Below, piece after piece: positions 1 through 5,105 of a stretch of 5,105 nt of DNA. The translations under genes and the position numbers were made by a program. Position 1 is the first letter of the stretch, and each line of letters opens with the position of its first letter. This DNA is from Bacteroidales bacterium. Its GTDB lineage: Bacteria; Bacteroidota; Bacteroidia; Bacteroidales; F082. The notes beneath the pieces are model-generated. The model was not told the DNA's origin. It searched no databases and was given only the letters and a program-made list of their open reading frames with translations. The stretch is from the NCBI GenBank assembly GCA_020853175.1, contig JADYZK010000184.1, positions 1 to 5,105 of the forward strand. Reading direction: 5' to 3'.

Positions 1-1
1 A

Positions 2-697
2 GCTTTTTACGAGCTCACCCTCGATGCCTACCACAACCAAGAGTATTTTAGGGTGCTACTGAATGCCAGCCGTGCCAGAAGTTTGTATGCTGAAGACGTT
101 GAACTTATTCCTCGCTTCGATTTTTTGCGTGCCGTTGCCAAAGGCAGGATAGAGGTAATTGATTCAATGGCAGTAGCTTTGGAACAATTGGTGAAAGCAT
201 ACCCAACGAGTGCAGTTGCACCCACGGCGGCGGCCATTTTACGCAGCATGAACAAGGAATTCAATATGATGATTGAAATTCCCGAAATTGCCGGTGATAC
301 GCTCGATAAAGAAAAAGAACCGGCCTCTCCATACCTTTTTGCCGTCGAAACCATGCACTTGGTGATGGTGGTGGCAAACGACAAAGTGAGAATTGATCCG
401 CTGAAGATACGTATGTCCGACTTTGTCATGCGCGATTTTAAAAGTGCTCAGTTGATGATAAAAAGTTTGGTGCTCGATAGCAAAAGTACGCTGGTTACCA
501 TAGGAAATTTTGCCACTGCAGCCCAAGCCGACGACTTTTGTATTGCCGTTAAAGCATCGGATTATGTGTTTGGAGGAGTTAGTACGGAAGACTACACCAC
601 CATGCCCATTTCACTTGCCAACTACCCCATCTTTTATCGGTTGAAGAACCTATCAGAATATGAAACATTCTGGAATAAGAACTTTAAAAAAGAGTAA
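2..697 (+). CDS. SprE/PorW-like TPR protein of gliding/type IX secretion, C-terminal part (5' end outside window)
   Basis: The reading frame is open to the left edge, so this is the last 231 residues of a longer protein; a GTG at 53 is not a credible start because the frame continues through it. The visible part begins with helical repeat-like sequence, including a TPR-like helix pair around visible residues 60-82 (KAYPTSAVAP then AAAILRSM). A linker with many acidic residues leads into a compact mixed alpha/beta C-terminal domain from about residue 109 (SPYLFAVET) to the end. This pattern resembles the C-terminus of SprE (Flavobacterium) and PorW (Porphyromonas), outer-membrane TPR lipoproteins needed for gliding and type IX secretion. 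The lipoprotein signal would lie outside the window and cannot be checked. The next gene, bactofilin, starts 11 bases after the stop, and SprE/PorW next to bactofilin and atpZ is an arrangement I recall from Bacteroidota. A different TPR-repeat protein remains possible. Confidence 0.72.
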   Translation, partial: AFYELTLDAYHNQEYFRVLLNASRARSLYAEDVELIPRFDFLRAVAKGRIEVIDSMAVALEQLVKAYPTSAVAPTAAAILRSMNKEFNMMIEIPEIAGDTLDKEKEPASPYLFAVETMHLVMVVANDKVRIDPLKIRMSDFVMRDFKSAQLMIKSLVLDSKSTLVTIGNFATAAQADDFCIAVKASDYVFGGVSTEDYTTMPISLANYPIFYRLKNLSEYETFWNKNFKKE

Positions 698-707
698 AGA
701 AAAAAAC

Positions 708-1082
708 ATGAAAAATTTTACCCACATTGGAAATGAATCAGCTGCCCGTAACATCATAGGTCAAGGCACTGTAATTAATGGCGATATCACGCTGAAAGGC
801 GATTTCAGGATTGACGGTGTGCTGAAAGGCTCAATTCATTCCGAAGGCAGAATTTTTATCGGTTCATCGGGAGTGGTGGAAGGTAATATCTTTTGCCAAA
901 ATGCCGACATCTCCGGCGTGCTGAATGGAAACCTTGAAGCCAGCGACCTCACCTCTTTAAAGGCCACCGCTGTTTTTACCGGCGATTTGCTTACCAGCCG
1001 CGTCATCGTTGAGCTGGGTGCGCGCTTCATTGGCAAATGCGATATGACCCAAGGGGGTGAAAAAAAACATGGAACCGAATAA
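708..1082 (+). CDS. Bactofilin-family polymer-forming protein
   Basis: A 124-residue protein that is almost entirely one bactofilin domain (DUF583/PF04519), about residues 16-112. The domain shows the regular short beta-strand turns of a right-handed beta-helix: repeating glycine-hydrophobic units such as GDITLKGDFRIDGVLKG, SGVVEGNIFC and SGVLNGNLEA. Bactofilins self-assemble without nucleotide into cytoplasmic or membrane-associated filaments that act as scaffolds for cell-wall and morphogenesis enzymes. The short, polar N-terminus (MKNFTHIGNESAARN) and charged tail flank the core, as is usual. I chose the ATG at 708 because the in-frame ATG at 660 lies inside the preceding gene and would add 16 lysine-rich residues unlike the family. 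There is no Shine-Dalgarno, only an A-rich leader. The 3' end overlaps the next gene by 14 bp, suggesting translational coupling. Confidence 0.92.
   Translation: MKNFTHIGNESAARNIIGQGTVINGDITLKGDFRIDGVLKGSIHSEGRIFIGSSGVVEGNIFCQNADISGVLNGNLEASDLTSLKATAVFTGDLLTSRVIVELGARFIGKCDMTQGGEKKHGTE
1051..1060 (+). promoter_or_regulatory. Strong Shine-Dalgarno site for the AtpZ-type gene
   Basis: The stretch AAGGGGGTGA lies inside the end of the bactofilin gene, 8 bases before the ATG at 1069. It can pair with the canonical 16S anti-Shine-Dalgarno over ten bases, with one G-U wobble. It decides the start: the in-frame GTG at 1057 sits inside this site and is therefore unlikely to be used. The other genes in the window show no comparable site. 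Confidence 0.65.
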
Positions 1083-1305
1083 AGAAGGCAATCGGAAGAA
1101 ATACACCGGTTCGCTGAATACCTACGCACGCTATTCCTCATTGGCTTTTCAAATGATAGCCATTTTGCTCGTTTTTGTGTATGGAGGTGTGCTGTTGGAT
1201 CAATGGACAGGATGGTCTTTTCCAGTTTTCAAGCTGGTGCTTTCGCTTCTCGGTGTTGGACTTTCCATTTATTATGCCATCAAAGACTTTATAAAGAAAC
1301 CCTGA
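1069..1305 (+). CDS. AtpZ/AtpI-family small membrane protein (ATP-synthase accessory)
   Basis: A 78-residue protein with a basic, polar N-terminus and two membrane helices (about residues 22-43 and 52-72), joined by a short loop that holds the conserved GGxxLDQW segment (residues 39-46, D44). This architecture and motif match the AtpZ/AtpI family (PF09527, ATPase_gene1). Proteins of this family are encoded just ahead of F-type ATP-synthase genes; some are implicated in Mg2+/Ca2+ handling or in assembly of the c-ring. The start is the ATG at 1069, supported by the Shine-Dalgarno at 1051-1060. The gene overlaps bactofilin by 14 bp and is followed after 4 bp by another small membrane-protein gene, so it sits in the middle of an operon. 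No ATP-synthase structural gene is visible in the window. Confidence 0.85.
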   Translation: MEPNKEGNRKKYTGSLNTYARYSSLAFQMIAILLVFVYGGVLLDQWTGWSFPVFKLVLSLLGVGLSIYYAIKDFIKKP

Positions 1306-1309
1306 TCGT

Positions 1310-1699
1310 ATGACCGCTTTCCAATCCTTTATCAGCAAACAATTGTTGCTCGCTGCCGTGCTTGCAGGCGCAAGTCTTTATGTGTTTGCACAACTTGGTG
1401 AAACACTTCAAACACAAGCCTGGCCTTATATTCTGATTTTTTTTGTGTTGATCAACACACTGCTTTTCAGTTTAAACCAGCAGGCACAAAAGAAGAAGTT
1501 GAGCACTTATGCCAATTATTTTATGTTGGCCAGCTTTGGTAAGTTGTTGGTATATTTGGCCATCATAGTGATCTACCTGCTTTATTTTCGCAGCGAAACC
1601 ATCCCTTTTCTAATCACATTTTTCATTTATTATGTGGCGTTCACCGTTCTCGAAATTTCGGCATTGGTCATCAAAAAAAGAAAAAACAATCACATTTAA
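1310..1699 (+). CDS. Four-helix membrane protein in the AtpI-like position, function not established
   Basis: A 129-residue integral membrane protein with four predicted helices, about residues 12-29, 39-55, 71-93 and 98-121, a lysine-rich loop (KKK at 61-63) after helix 2 and a lysine-rich C-terminus. Helices 3 and 4 carry charged residues within hydrophobic sequence: K78 in SFGKLLVYL and E115 in FTVLEISAL. Size, topology and position directly after the AtpZ-type gene resemble the unnamed protein found between atpZ and atpB in many Bacteroidota, which is comparable to ATP-synthase subunit I (AtpI, about 130 residues, four helices). I infer a role in ATP-synthase assembly, but the sequence gives no direct proof. 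The ATG at 1310 follows the previous stop by 4 bp and has no Shine-Dalgarno, so translation may depend on coupling. The assignment as a real membrane protein is firm; its function is not. Confidence 0.8.
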   Translation: MTAFQSFISKQLLLAAVLAGASLYVFAQLGETLQTQAWPYILIFFVLINTLLFSLNQQAQKKKLSTYANYFMLASFGKLLVYLAIIVIYLLYFRSETIPFLITFFIYYVAFTVLEISALVIKKRKNNHI

Positions 1700-1710
1700 T
1701 ATACCTTACC

Positions 1711-2331
1711 ATGACAAACAAACCAAAAGAGCTGTTGGGTTATCAAAAAATTGAGGAGTATGCTCCTGAAAAATTAGCTGCCTTAGAAATTCATTACCGC
1801 GCCATCCTCGATTTGATTGGCGAAGATTCACAACGCGAAGGGCTGCTCGATACGCCTCGTCGGGTGGCAAAATCCATTCAATTTTTAACCCAGGGGTATG
1901 ATCATGATCCCAAAGAAATTTTGCTTTCTGCCAAATTTAAGGAAGAATACCGCGAAATGGTGATTGTAAAAGACATTGAGATTTTCTCGATGTGCGAGCA
2001 CCACATGATTCCTTTTATCGGCAAAGCCCATGTGGGATATATCCCCAACGGGTACATCACCGGGCTGAGCAAAATTGCGCGGGTTGTAGAGGCGTATTCG
2101 CGTCGCCTTCAGGTCCAGGAAAGATTGACAACGCAAATCAAAGAAGCCATTCAAGATGCTCTTAACCCCTTGGGGGTGGCGGTCGTTATCGAAGCACGGC
2201 ACCTGTGCATGTCCATGCGTGGGGTGCAAAAGCAAAGTGCTGTTACCACCACCAGCGATTTCACCGGTGCTTTTAACCGCATGGAAACCCGAGCTGAATT
2301 TATCAGCCTCATTCAAAACAAGCTTCATTAG
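1711..2331 (+). CDS. folE: GTP cyclohydrolase I
   Basis: FolE opens the ring of GTP to give 7,8-dihydroneopterin triphosphate and formate, the first step of tetrahydrofolate (and biopterin) synthesis; it acts in the cytosol as a homodecamer. The 206-residue protein has the family's typical length. The zinc ligands are present: C95 and H98 in [10 protein letters not shown], and C166 in [11 protein letters not shown], with H97 and H164 as the catalytic histidines. Further family signatures are TPRRVAKS (48-55), [28 protein letters not shown] sequence at 109-132, QVQERLT (134-140) and the C-terminal substrate-loop region [14 protein letters not shown] (176-189). All key residues are intact, so the enzyme should be a standard zinc-dependent type IA form. 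The ATG at 1711 lies 11 bases after the preceding stop, with no promoter motif between, so the gene is probably expressed from the upstream operon. Confidence 0.97.
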   Translation: MTNKPKELLGYQKIEEYAPEKLAALEIHYRAILDLIGEDSQREGLLDTPRRVAKSIQFLTQGYDHDPKEILLSAKFKEEYREMVIVKDIEIFSMCEHHMIPFIGKAHVGYIPNGYITGLSKIARVVEAYSRRLQVQERLTTQIKEAIQDALNPLGVAVVIEARHLCMSMRGVQKQSAVTTTSDFTGAFNRMETRAEFISLIQNKLH

Positions 2332-2452
2332 CAGGCGGTGTTGCATTTTGGACGTTTTTCTTACTTCATGGAGCCACCTAAATGTGTTGAAAATACCATT
2401 GGCGAAATCATTTTAATAAAACTCTTATCTACTTAACAATCAGCAATAAAAA

Positions 2453-2483
2453 TCAATTTGGAGCGTTTTATGCTGCAAATTGA
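2453..2483. promoter_or_regulatory. Imperfect 31-bp dyad upstream of fabD, possible operator or mRNA hairpin
   Basis: TCAATTTG (2453-2460) is the exact inverse of CAAATTGA (2476-2483). Inside it, after one G-G mismatch, AGC (2462-2464) pairs with GCT (2472-2474) around a 7-base centre. It lies 33 bases before the putative fabD -7 element. No T-run follows, so it is not a standard intrinsic terminator for folE. It could be a binding site for a dimeric regulator or simply a hairpin in the folE 3' transcript. It matches no operator I know. Confidence 0.35.
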
Positions 2484-2489
2484 AATGAT

Positions 2490-2524
2490 TTTCAATCCGA
2501 AATGAAAGAGATTTAGTATTTTTG
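2490..2524 (+). promoter_or_regulatory. Putative fabD promoter (Bacteroidota type)
   Basis: TATTTTTG at 2517-2524 fits the Bacteroidota -7 consensus TAnnTTTG exactly. A degenerate -33 element, TTTC at 2490-2493 (consensus TTTG), lies 23 bases upstream, a slightly long spacing. Transcription would begin near 2530, leaving a leader of about 65 bases before the fabD ATG. In an AT-rich spacer the -7 match alone could be chance, but its place just ahead of a gene with no close upstream partner supports it. Confidence 0.55.
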
Positions 2525-2594
2525 CTTGCTTTTTCACCACAACCGATACAGATCAAACAAACCATTTACTATTCAAAAAACGAAAAGCAAAATT

Positions 2595-3479
2595 ATGAAA
2601 GCATACGTTTTTCCGGGACAGGGTGCCCAATTCGTTGGAATGGGCAAAGACCTGTTCGAGAAGTCAGCAAAGGCAAAAGAGTTGTTTTTGAGGGCCAACA
2701 ACATTCTAAAGTTCAACATCACCGATTTGATGTTCGATGGCACTGATGAAGATTTGCGCCAAACCAAGGTTACCCAACCTGCCATATTTCTACATTCGGT
2801 TATTTTAGCTACTGTTTTAGGAGATGATTTTAAGCCCGACATGGTGGCCGGTCATTCTTTGGGTGAGTTTTCGGCGCTTGTTGCCAACAAAACACTTTCA
2901 TTTGATGATGGCTTAAAGCTGGTTTACAAACGGGCCTTGGCCATGCAAAATGCTTGTGAGCTGAACCCTAGCACTATGGCTGCTATTCTTGGTTTGAGCG
3001 ACAAAGAAGTTGAAAACATTTGCTCCATCATAAAAGATGAAGTGGTGGTGCCGGCCAATTACAACAGTCCGGGACAACTTGTTATTTCGGGCAGCGAAAA
3101 AGGAATTGCAATAGCTTGCGAAAAAATGTTGGCAGCCGGCGCAAAACGCGCCCTTCCCCTCAAAGTGGGTGGCGCTTTTCATTCCCCACTCATGGAGCCT
3201 GCCCGCGTTGAATTGGCCGATGCCATCAACAGTACGAAATTTAGCAGAGGCATTTGTCCCATTTATCAAAATGTTACAGGTCAATCGGTTACCGATCCGG
3301 AAATCATCAAAAACAATTTGATTGCGCAGCTTACCGCGCCCGTTCGTTGGACACATATTATGAACAATATGATTGCCAATGGCGCCAAAACAGTCATTGA
3401 AGTAGGTCCCGGCACGGTGCTTCAAGGTTTGTTTAAAAAGGTGGATAGAAACATTGAAACCATGAGTGCAACAATATAA
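2595..3479 (+). CDS. fabD: Malonyl-CoA:acyl-carrier-protein transacylase
   Basis: FabD moves the malonyl group from malonyl-CoA to acyl carrier protein, supplying the extender unit for type II fatty-acid synthesis in the cytosol. The 294-residue length is normal for the family. Visible motifs, in order: FPGQGAQ (6-12), TQPAIF (60-65), the nucleophile elbow GHSLGE with S88 (86-91), R113 that binds the malonyl carboxylate, NYNSPGQLVISG (155-166), the catalytic H196 in AFHSPLM (194-200), QLTAPVRW (245-252) and EVGPGTVL (269-276). All catalytic positions are intact. I start at the ATG at 2595, because MKAYVFPGQG is the standard N-terminus; the frame stays open upstream, but that would add 23 or more residues unlike the family. 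The gene stands alone, with 263 bp before it and a terminator directly after, so it appears monocistronic and is not in a fab cluster here. Confidence 0.97.
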   Translation: MKAYVFPGQGAQFVGMGKDLFEKSAKAKELFLRANNILKFNITDLMFDGTDEDLRQTKVTQPAIFLHSVILATVLGDDFKPDMVAGHSLGEFSALVANKTLSFDDGLKLVYKRALAMQNACELNPSTMAAILGLSDKEVENICSIIKDEVVVPANYNSPGQLVISGSEKGIAIACEKMLAAGAKRALPLKVGGAFHSPLMEPARVELADAINSTKFSRGICPIYQNVTGQSVTDPEIIKNNLIAQLTAPVRWTHIMNNMIANGAKTVIEVGPGTVLQGLFKKVDRNIETMSATI

Positions 3480-3497
3480 TAGGGCTTTAAAAAAATT

Positions 3498-3534
3498 AAA
3501 AAAGCTGTTGGTTTTTTATCAACAGCTTTTTTTT
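3498..3534. terminator. Bidirectional intrinsic terminator between fabD and cinA
   Basis: GCTGTTG (3504-3510) and CAACAGC (3520-3526) form a perfect 7-bp stem around a 9-base loop. Six A's on the left pair with T's on the right, extending the stem to 13 bp. On the plus strand eight T's follow (3527-3534); read on the minus strand, the A-rich left flank gives a T-run as well. It lies 18 bases after the fabD stop and 4 bases beyond the cinA stop, so it can end both convergent transcripts. Confidence 0.92.
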
Positions 3535-3538
3535 GGTC

Positions 3539-4810
3539 CTATTTTTCAGATCGCAACTCCATCTCAACCCTCAGCATATTCAGTGCCGCGAGTGCAGCTC
3601 TTCTGATATTGCGGTCGCGATGCTCACCCAAATGGAAACACTGTGCTTGGCAACCGTTTCGGGTGGCCAGTGCAATCCAAACTGTTCCAACAGGTTTTTC
3701 AGCACTACCGCCATCGGGGCCGGCGATGCCGGTGGTTGACACGGCAAAATCAGTATCGAATTGATCGCGCAATCCCACTGCCATTTCTTTGGCAACTGCC
3801 TCACTCACTGCACCATGCTGTTGCAAACTTTGAGGCTTTACATGAAGTATTTTTTCTTTTATTTCATTGGAATAGGCAACGACTGACCCTTTAAAATAGG
3901 CTGAGCTTCCGGCGATACTCGTCAGTAGATGAGCGAGATAGCCTCCTGTGCAGCTTTCAGCTGTAGCCACACTCCATCCATTCACGCTGAGTTGTGTGCC
4001 AACCACTTGTTCGAGCAACTGATTGTCGAAGCCATAAACATATTCCGGAATGAGGCCACACATGGCTTGCACTTGTTCGTTCAGTTCGTTTTGTAAAACA
4101 ATGACATCATCGCCATGCGCACCCACCCTCAAACGCACAATGCCGGGTTGGGGAAGGTAGGCGATTTTGAAGTATGACGGAAGGGCTGCTTCCCAATGCT
4201 GGATGCGATCGGCCAACATAGATTCGCCTACACCGGTGGTCATTACCGTTTTGAACAGATAATGTGAGGCGGCAAAGCGTTTTTTAAGCTCAGGAATCAC
4301 CTGCTCGGCAAACATGGGTCGCATCTCGAAAGGCACGCCTGGCATAGAAACAATCACAGCATCTTCCACATCGAACCACATTCCGGGAGCAGTTCCATTG
4401 TGGTTGGCCACGGCCGTGCAATTGGCTGGCAGCATGGCTTGCTGTTTGTTGCGCTCGGTGACCGCCATGCCGCGTCGGGCAAAAAGTGCTTCCACTTGTT
4501 CGTAAGCATCGGGATGAAAAACCAAAGGCACCTCGAAAAAGCTACATAAAGCCGGCTTGGTGAGGTCGTCGGAGGTCGGCCCTAAACCACCTGTGAGAAA
4601 AATAAACTGCACCCTTTCAAGGGCGCTGCGGATGGCTTGGTGTAAATGATCTGTGTTGTCACCAATTGTTGTAACTTGTTGGAGATCAATCCCATTTAAA
4701 AACAACTGCTCGCCCATCCAAGAAGCGTTGGTGTTGATGACTTGTCCGATCAGCAACTCATCACCGATGGAAATAATTTCGGCAGTTCCCTGCCTACGTT
4801 TTGTTTGCAT
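3539..4810 (-). CDS. cinA: CinA-family protein: nucleotide pyrophosphatase-like domain fused to NMN amidohydrolase
   Basis: A full-length CinA of 423 residues. The N-terminal domain (about 9-172) is the MoaB/MogA-like COG1058 fold, with SIGDELLIGQVINTNAS (14-30), GGLGPTSDD (74-82) and MPGVPFEM (156-163); in studied CinA proteins it hydrolyses ADP-ribose. A linking domain (about 180-255) follows. The C-terminal PncC domain (about 264-415) converts nicotinamide mononucleotide to nicotinate mononucleotide in the pyridine-nucleotide cycle; it shows TAESCTGG (283-290) with the catalytic S286, AYSNEIKE (312-319), TTGIAGPDGG (359-368) and KPVGTVW (372-378). No key motif is missing. The name comes from competence-induced genes in other phyla; nothing here suggests competence regulation. 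The start is the ATG at 4810, preceded by an A-rich leader without a Shine-Dalgarno. It converges on fabD and diverges from the nucleoside phosphorylase gene. Confidence 0.96.
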   Translation of the reverse strand: MQTKRRQGTAEIISIGDELLIGQVINTNASWMGEQLFLNGIDLQQVTTIGDNTDHLHQAIRSALERVQFIFLTGGLGPTSDDLTKPALCSFFEVPLVFHPDAYEQVEALFARRGMAVTERNKQQAMLPANCTAVANHNGTAPGMWFDVEDAVIVSMPGVPFEMRPMFAEQVIPELKKRFAASHYLFKTVMTTGVGESMLADRIQHWEAALPSYFKIAYLPQPGIVRLRVGAHGDDVIVLQNELNEQVQAMCGLIPEYVYGFDNQLLEQVVGTQLSVNGWSVATAESCTGGYLAHLLTSIAGSSAYFKGSVVAYSNEIKEKILHVKPQSLQQHGAVSEAVAKEMAVGLRDQFDTDFAVSTTGIAGPDGGSAEKPVGTVWIALATRNGCQAQCFHLGEHRDRNIRRAALAALNMLRVEMELRSEK

Positions 4811-4899
4811 TTTTTCTTTTTAACTGAAACAAAGGAAAAGAAGTTTGGTTTAAAAAAAGACGTTGATGCCCAAAAAGTTTTCAGTAAGCACTGATGGAC

Positions 4900-4928
4900 T
4901 GTGGGCAGGGCTTTTTATCCTACATTTG
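4900..4928 (+). promoter_or_regulatory. Putative promoter of the nucleoside phosphorylase gene (Bacteroidota type)
   Basis: TACATTTG at 4921-4928 matches the Bacteroidota -7 consensus TAnnTTTG exactly. The -33 element is poor: TGTG at 4900-4903 with a 17-base spacer is the best candidate. The ATG lies 40 bases downstream, leaving a short leader. The -7 box overlaps a 10-bp palindrome (ATTTGCAAAT, 4924-4933), which may be incidental since the promoter core supplies half of it. Confidence 0.6.
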
Positions 4929-4968
4929 CAAATTTACCTTTTTGATCTGACTTAACACCTATATTATT

Positions 4969-5105
4969 ATGGACAGAAAATTCATTCCCGACTCACAGCT
5001 TGTTTTACATGGCGATGGTTCTGTTTATCACCTCAGGCTTTTTCCGGAGCAGATTGCCGATACCGTTATTTTGGTGGGCGATCCCAACCGCGTGGCAAAA
5101 ATTTC
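4969..5105 (+). CDS. Nucleoside phosphorylase (uridine phosphorylase-like), N-terminal part (3' end outside window)
   Basis: Only 45 complete codons are visible before the window ends. They read MDRKFIPDSQLVLHGDGSVY and continue into HLRLFPEQIADTVILVGDPNRVAKI. The pattern of strand, GDPNRV (residues 38-43), then the start of a helix is the phosphate-binding N-terminal motif of the PNP/UDP phosphorylase family (PF01048), and the YHL-L-P-E-ADT lead-in is like that of Bacteroidota proteins annotated as uridine or nucleoside phosphorylases. Such enzymes split nucleosides with phosphate into a free base and ribose-1-phosphate in the cytosol for salvage. Substrate choice (uridine, purine nucleosides) cannot be read from this fragment. 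The ATG at 4969 has no Shine-Dalgarno; it follows the putative promoter by 40 bases and is divergent from cinA. Confidence 0.85.
   Translation, partial: MDRKFIPDSQLVLHGDGSVYHLRLFPEQIADTVILVGDPNRVAKI

Noticed and set aside
660..707. Upstream ATG extending bactofilin by 16 residues
   Set aside because: It lies inside the preceding coding region and adds a lysine-rich stretch not typical of bactofilins; the ATG at 708 follows the upstream stop directly.
2156..2416. Plus-strand open frame overlapping the end of folE
   Set aside because: Most of it is an out-of-frame shadow of folE, with no recognisable domain or start signal; the part beyond folE is AT-rich spacer.
2526..2594. N-terminal extension of fabD by 23 residues
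   Set aside because: The extension overlaps the putative promoter start region, is not family-like, and MKAYVFPGQG from 2595 is the standard FabD beginning.
2913..3425. Minus-strand 170-residue open frame within fabD
   Set aside because: Shadow of fabD: histidine- and asparagine-rich composition, no domain pattern, no own promoter or start signal.
4830..4837. Possible -7 box for cinA on the minus strand (TTCCTTTG)
   Set aside because: It breaks the TA of the TAnnTTTG consensus and has no -33 partner, so I did not call a promoter, although cinA must have one in or near this spacer.
4924..4933. Perfect palindrome ATTTGCAAAT as a regulator site
   Set aside because: Half of it is the promoter -7 box itself, and a 10-bp AT-rich palindrome is expected often by chance.

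Overview
This window looks like chromosomal DNA from a member of the Bacteroidota. Three things point there: the first gene resembles the C-terminus of the TPR lipoprotein SprE/PorW of gliding and type IX secretion; that gene is followed by bactofilin and an AtpZ-type gene, a neighbourhood I recall from this phylum; and two intergenic regions carry the TAnnTTTG -7 promoter element typical of it. Most starts lack a Shine-Dalgarno sequence. I cannot place it below phylum.

Layout. Positions 1-2331 hold five tightly packed plus-strand genes: the 3' part of a SprE/PorW-like gene, a bactofilin, a small two-helix AtpZ/AtpI-family protein, a four-helix membrane protein in the usual AtpI-like position, and folE (GTP cyclohydrolase I). 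Gaps are 4-11 bp and one pair overlaps by 14 bp, so they are probably co-transcribed from a promoter left of the window. A 263-bp spacer follows, with a hairpin-like dyad and a likely promoter, then fabD (malonyl-CoA:ACP transacylase) on its own. fabD converges on cinA (minus strand), and the two share a symmetrical hairpin with T-runs on both sides, a likely bidirectional terminator. cinA diverges from a nucleoside phosphorylase gene cut by the right edge, whose upstream region has an exact TACATTTG promoter element.

Function. The left operon joins envelope/cytoskeletal genes (SprE/PorW-like, bactofilin) with ATP-synthase assembly helpers and the first enzyme of pterin/folate synthesis. The right half is housekeeping: fatty-acid initiation, pyridine-nucleotide repair/salvage and nucleoside salvage. 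The least ordinary point is that the ATP-synthase helper genes run into folE and not into atpB. I see no mobile element, CRISPR array, RNA gene or defence system, and no clear candidate for an undescribed system; the small membrane protein at 1310-1699 is the least characterised gene.
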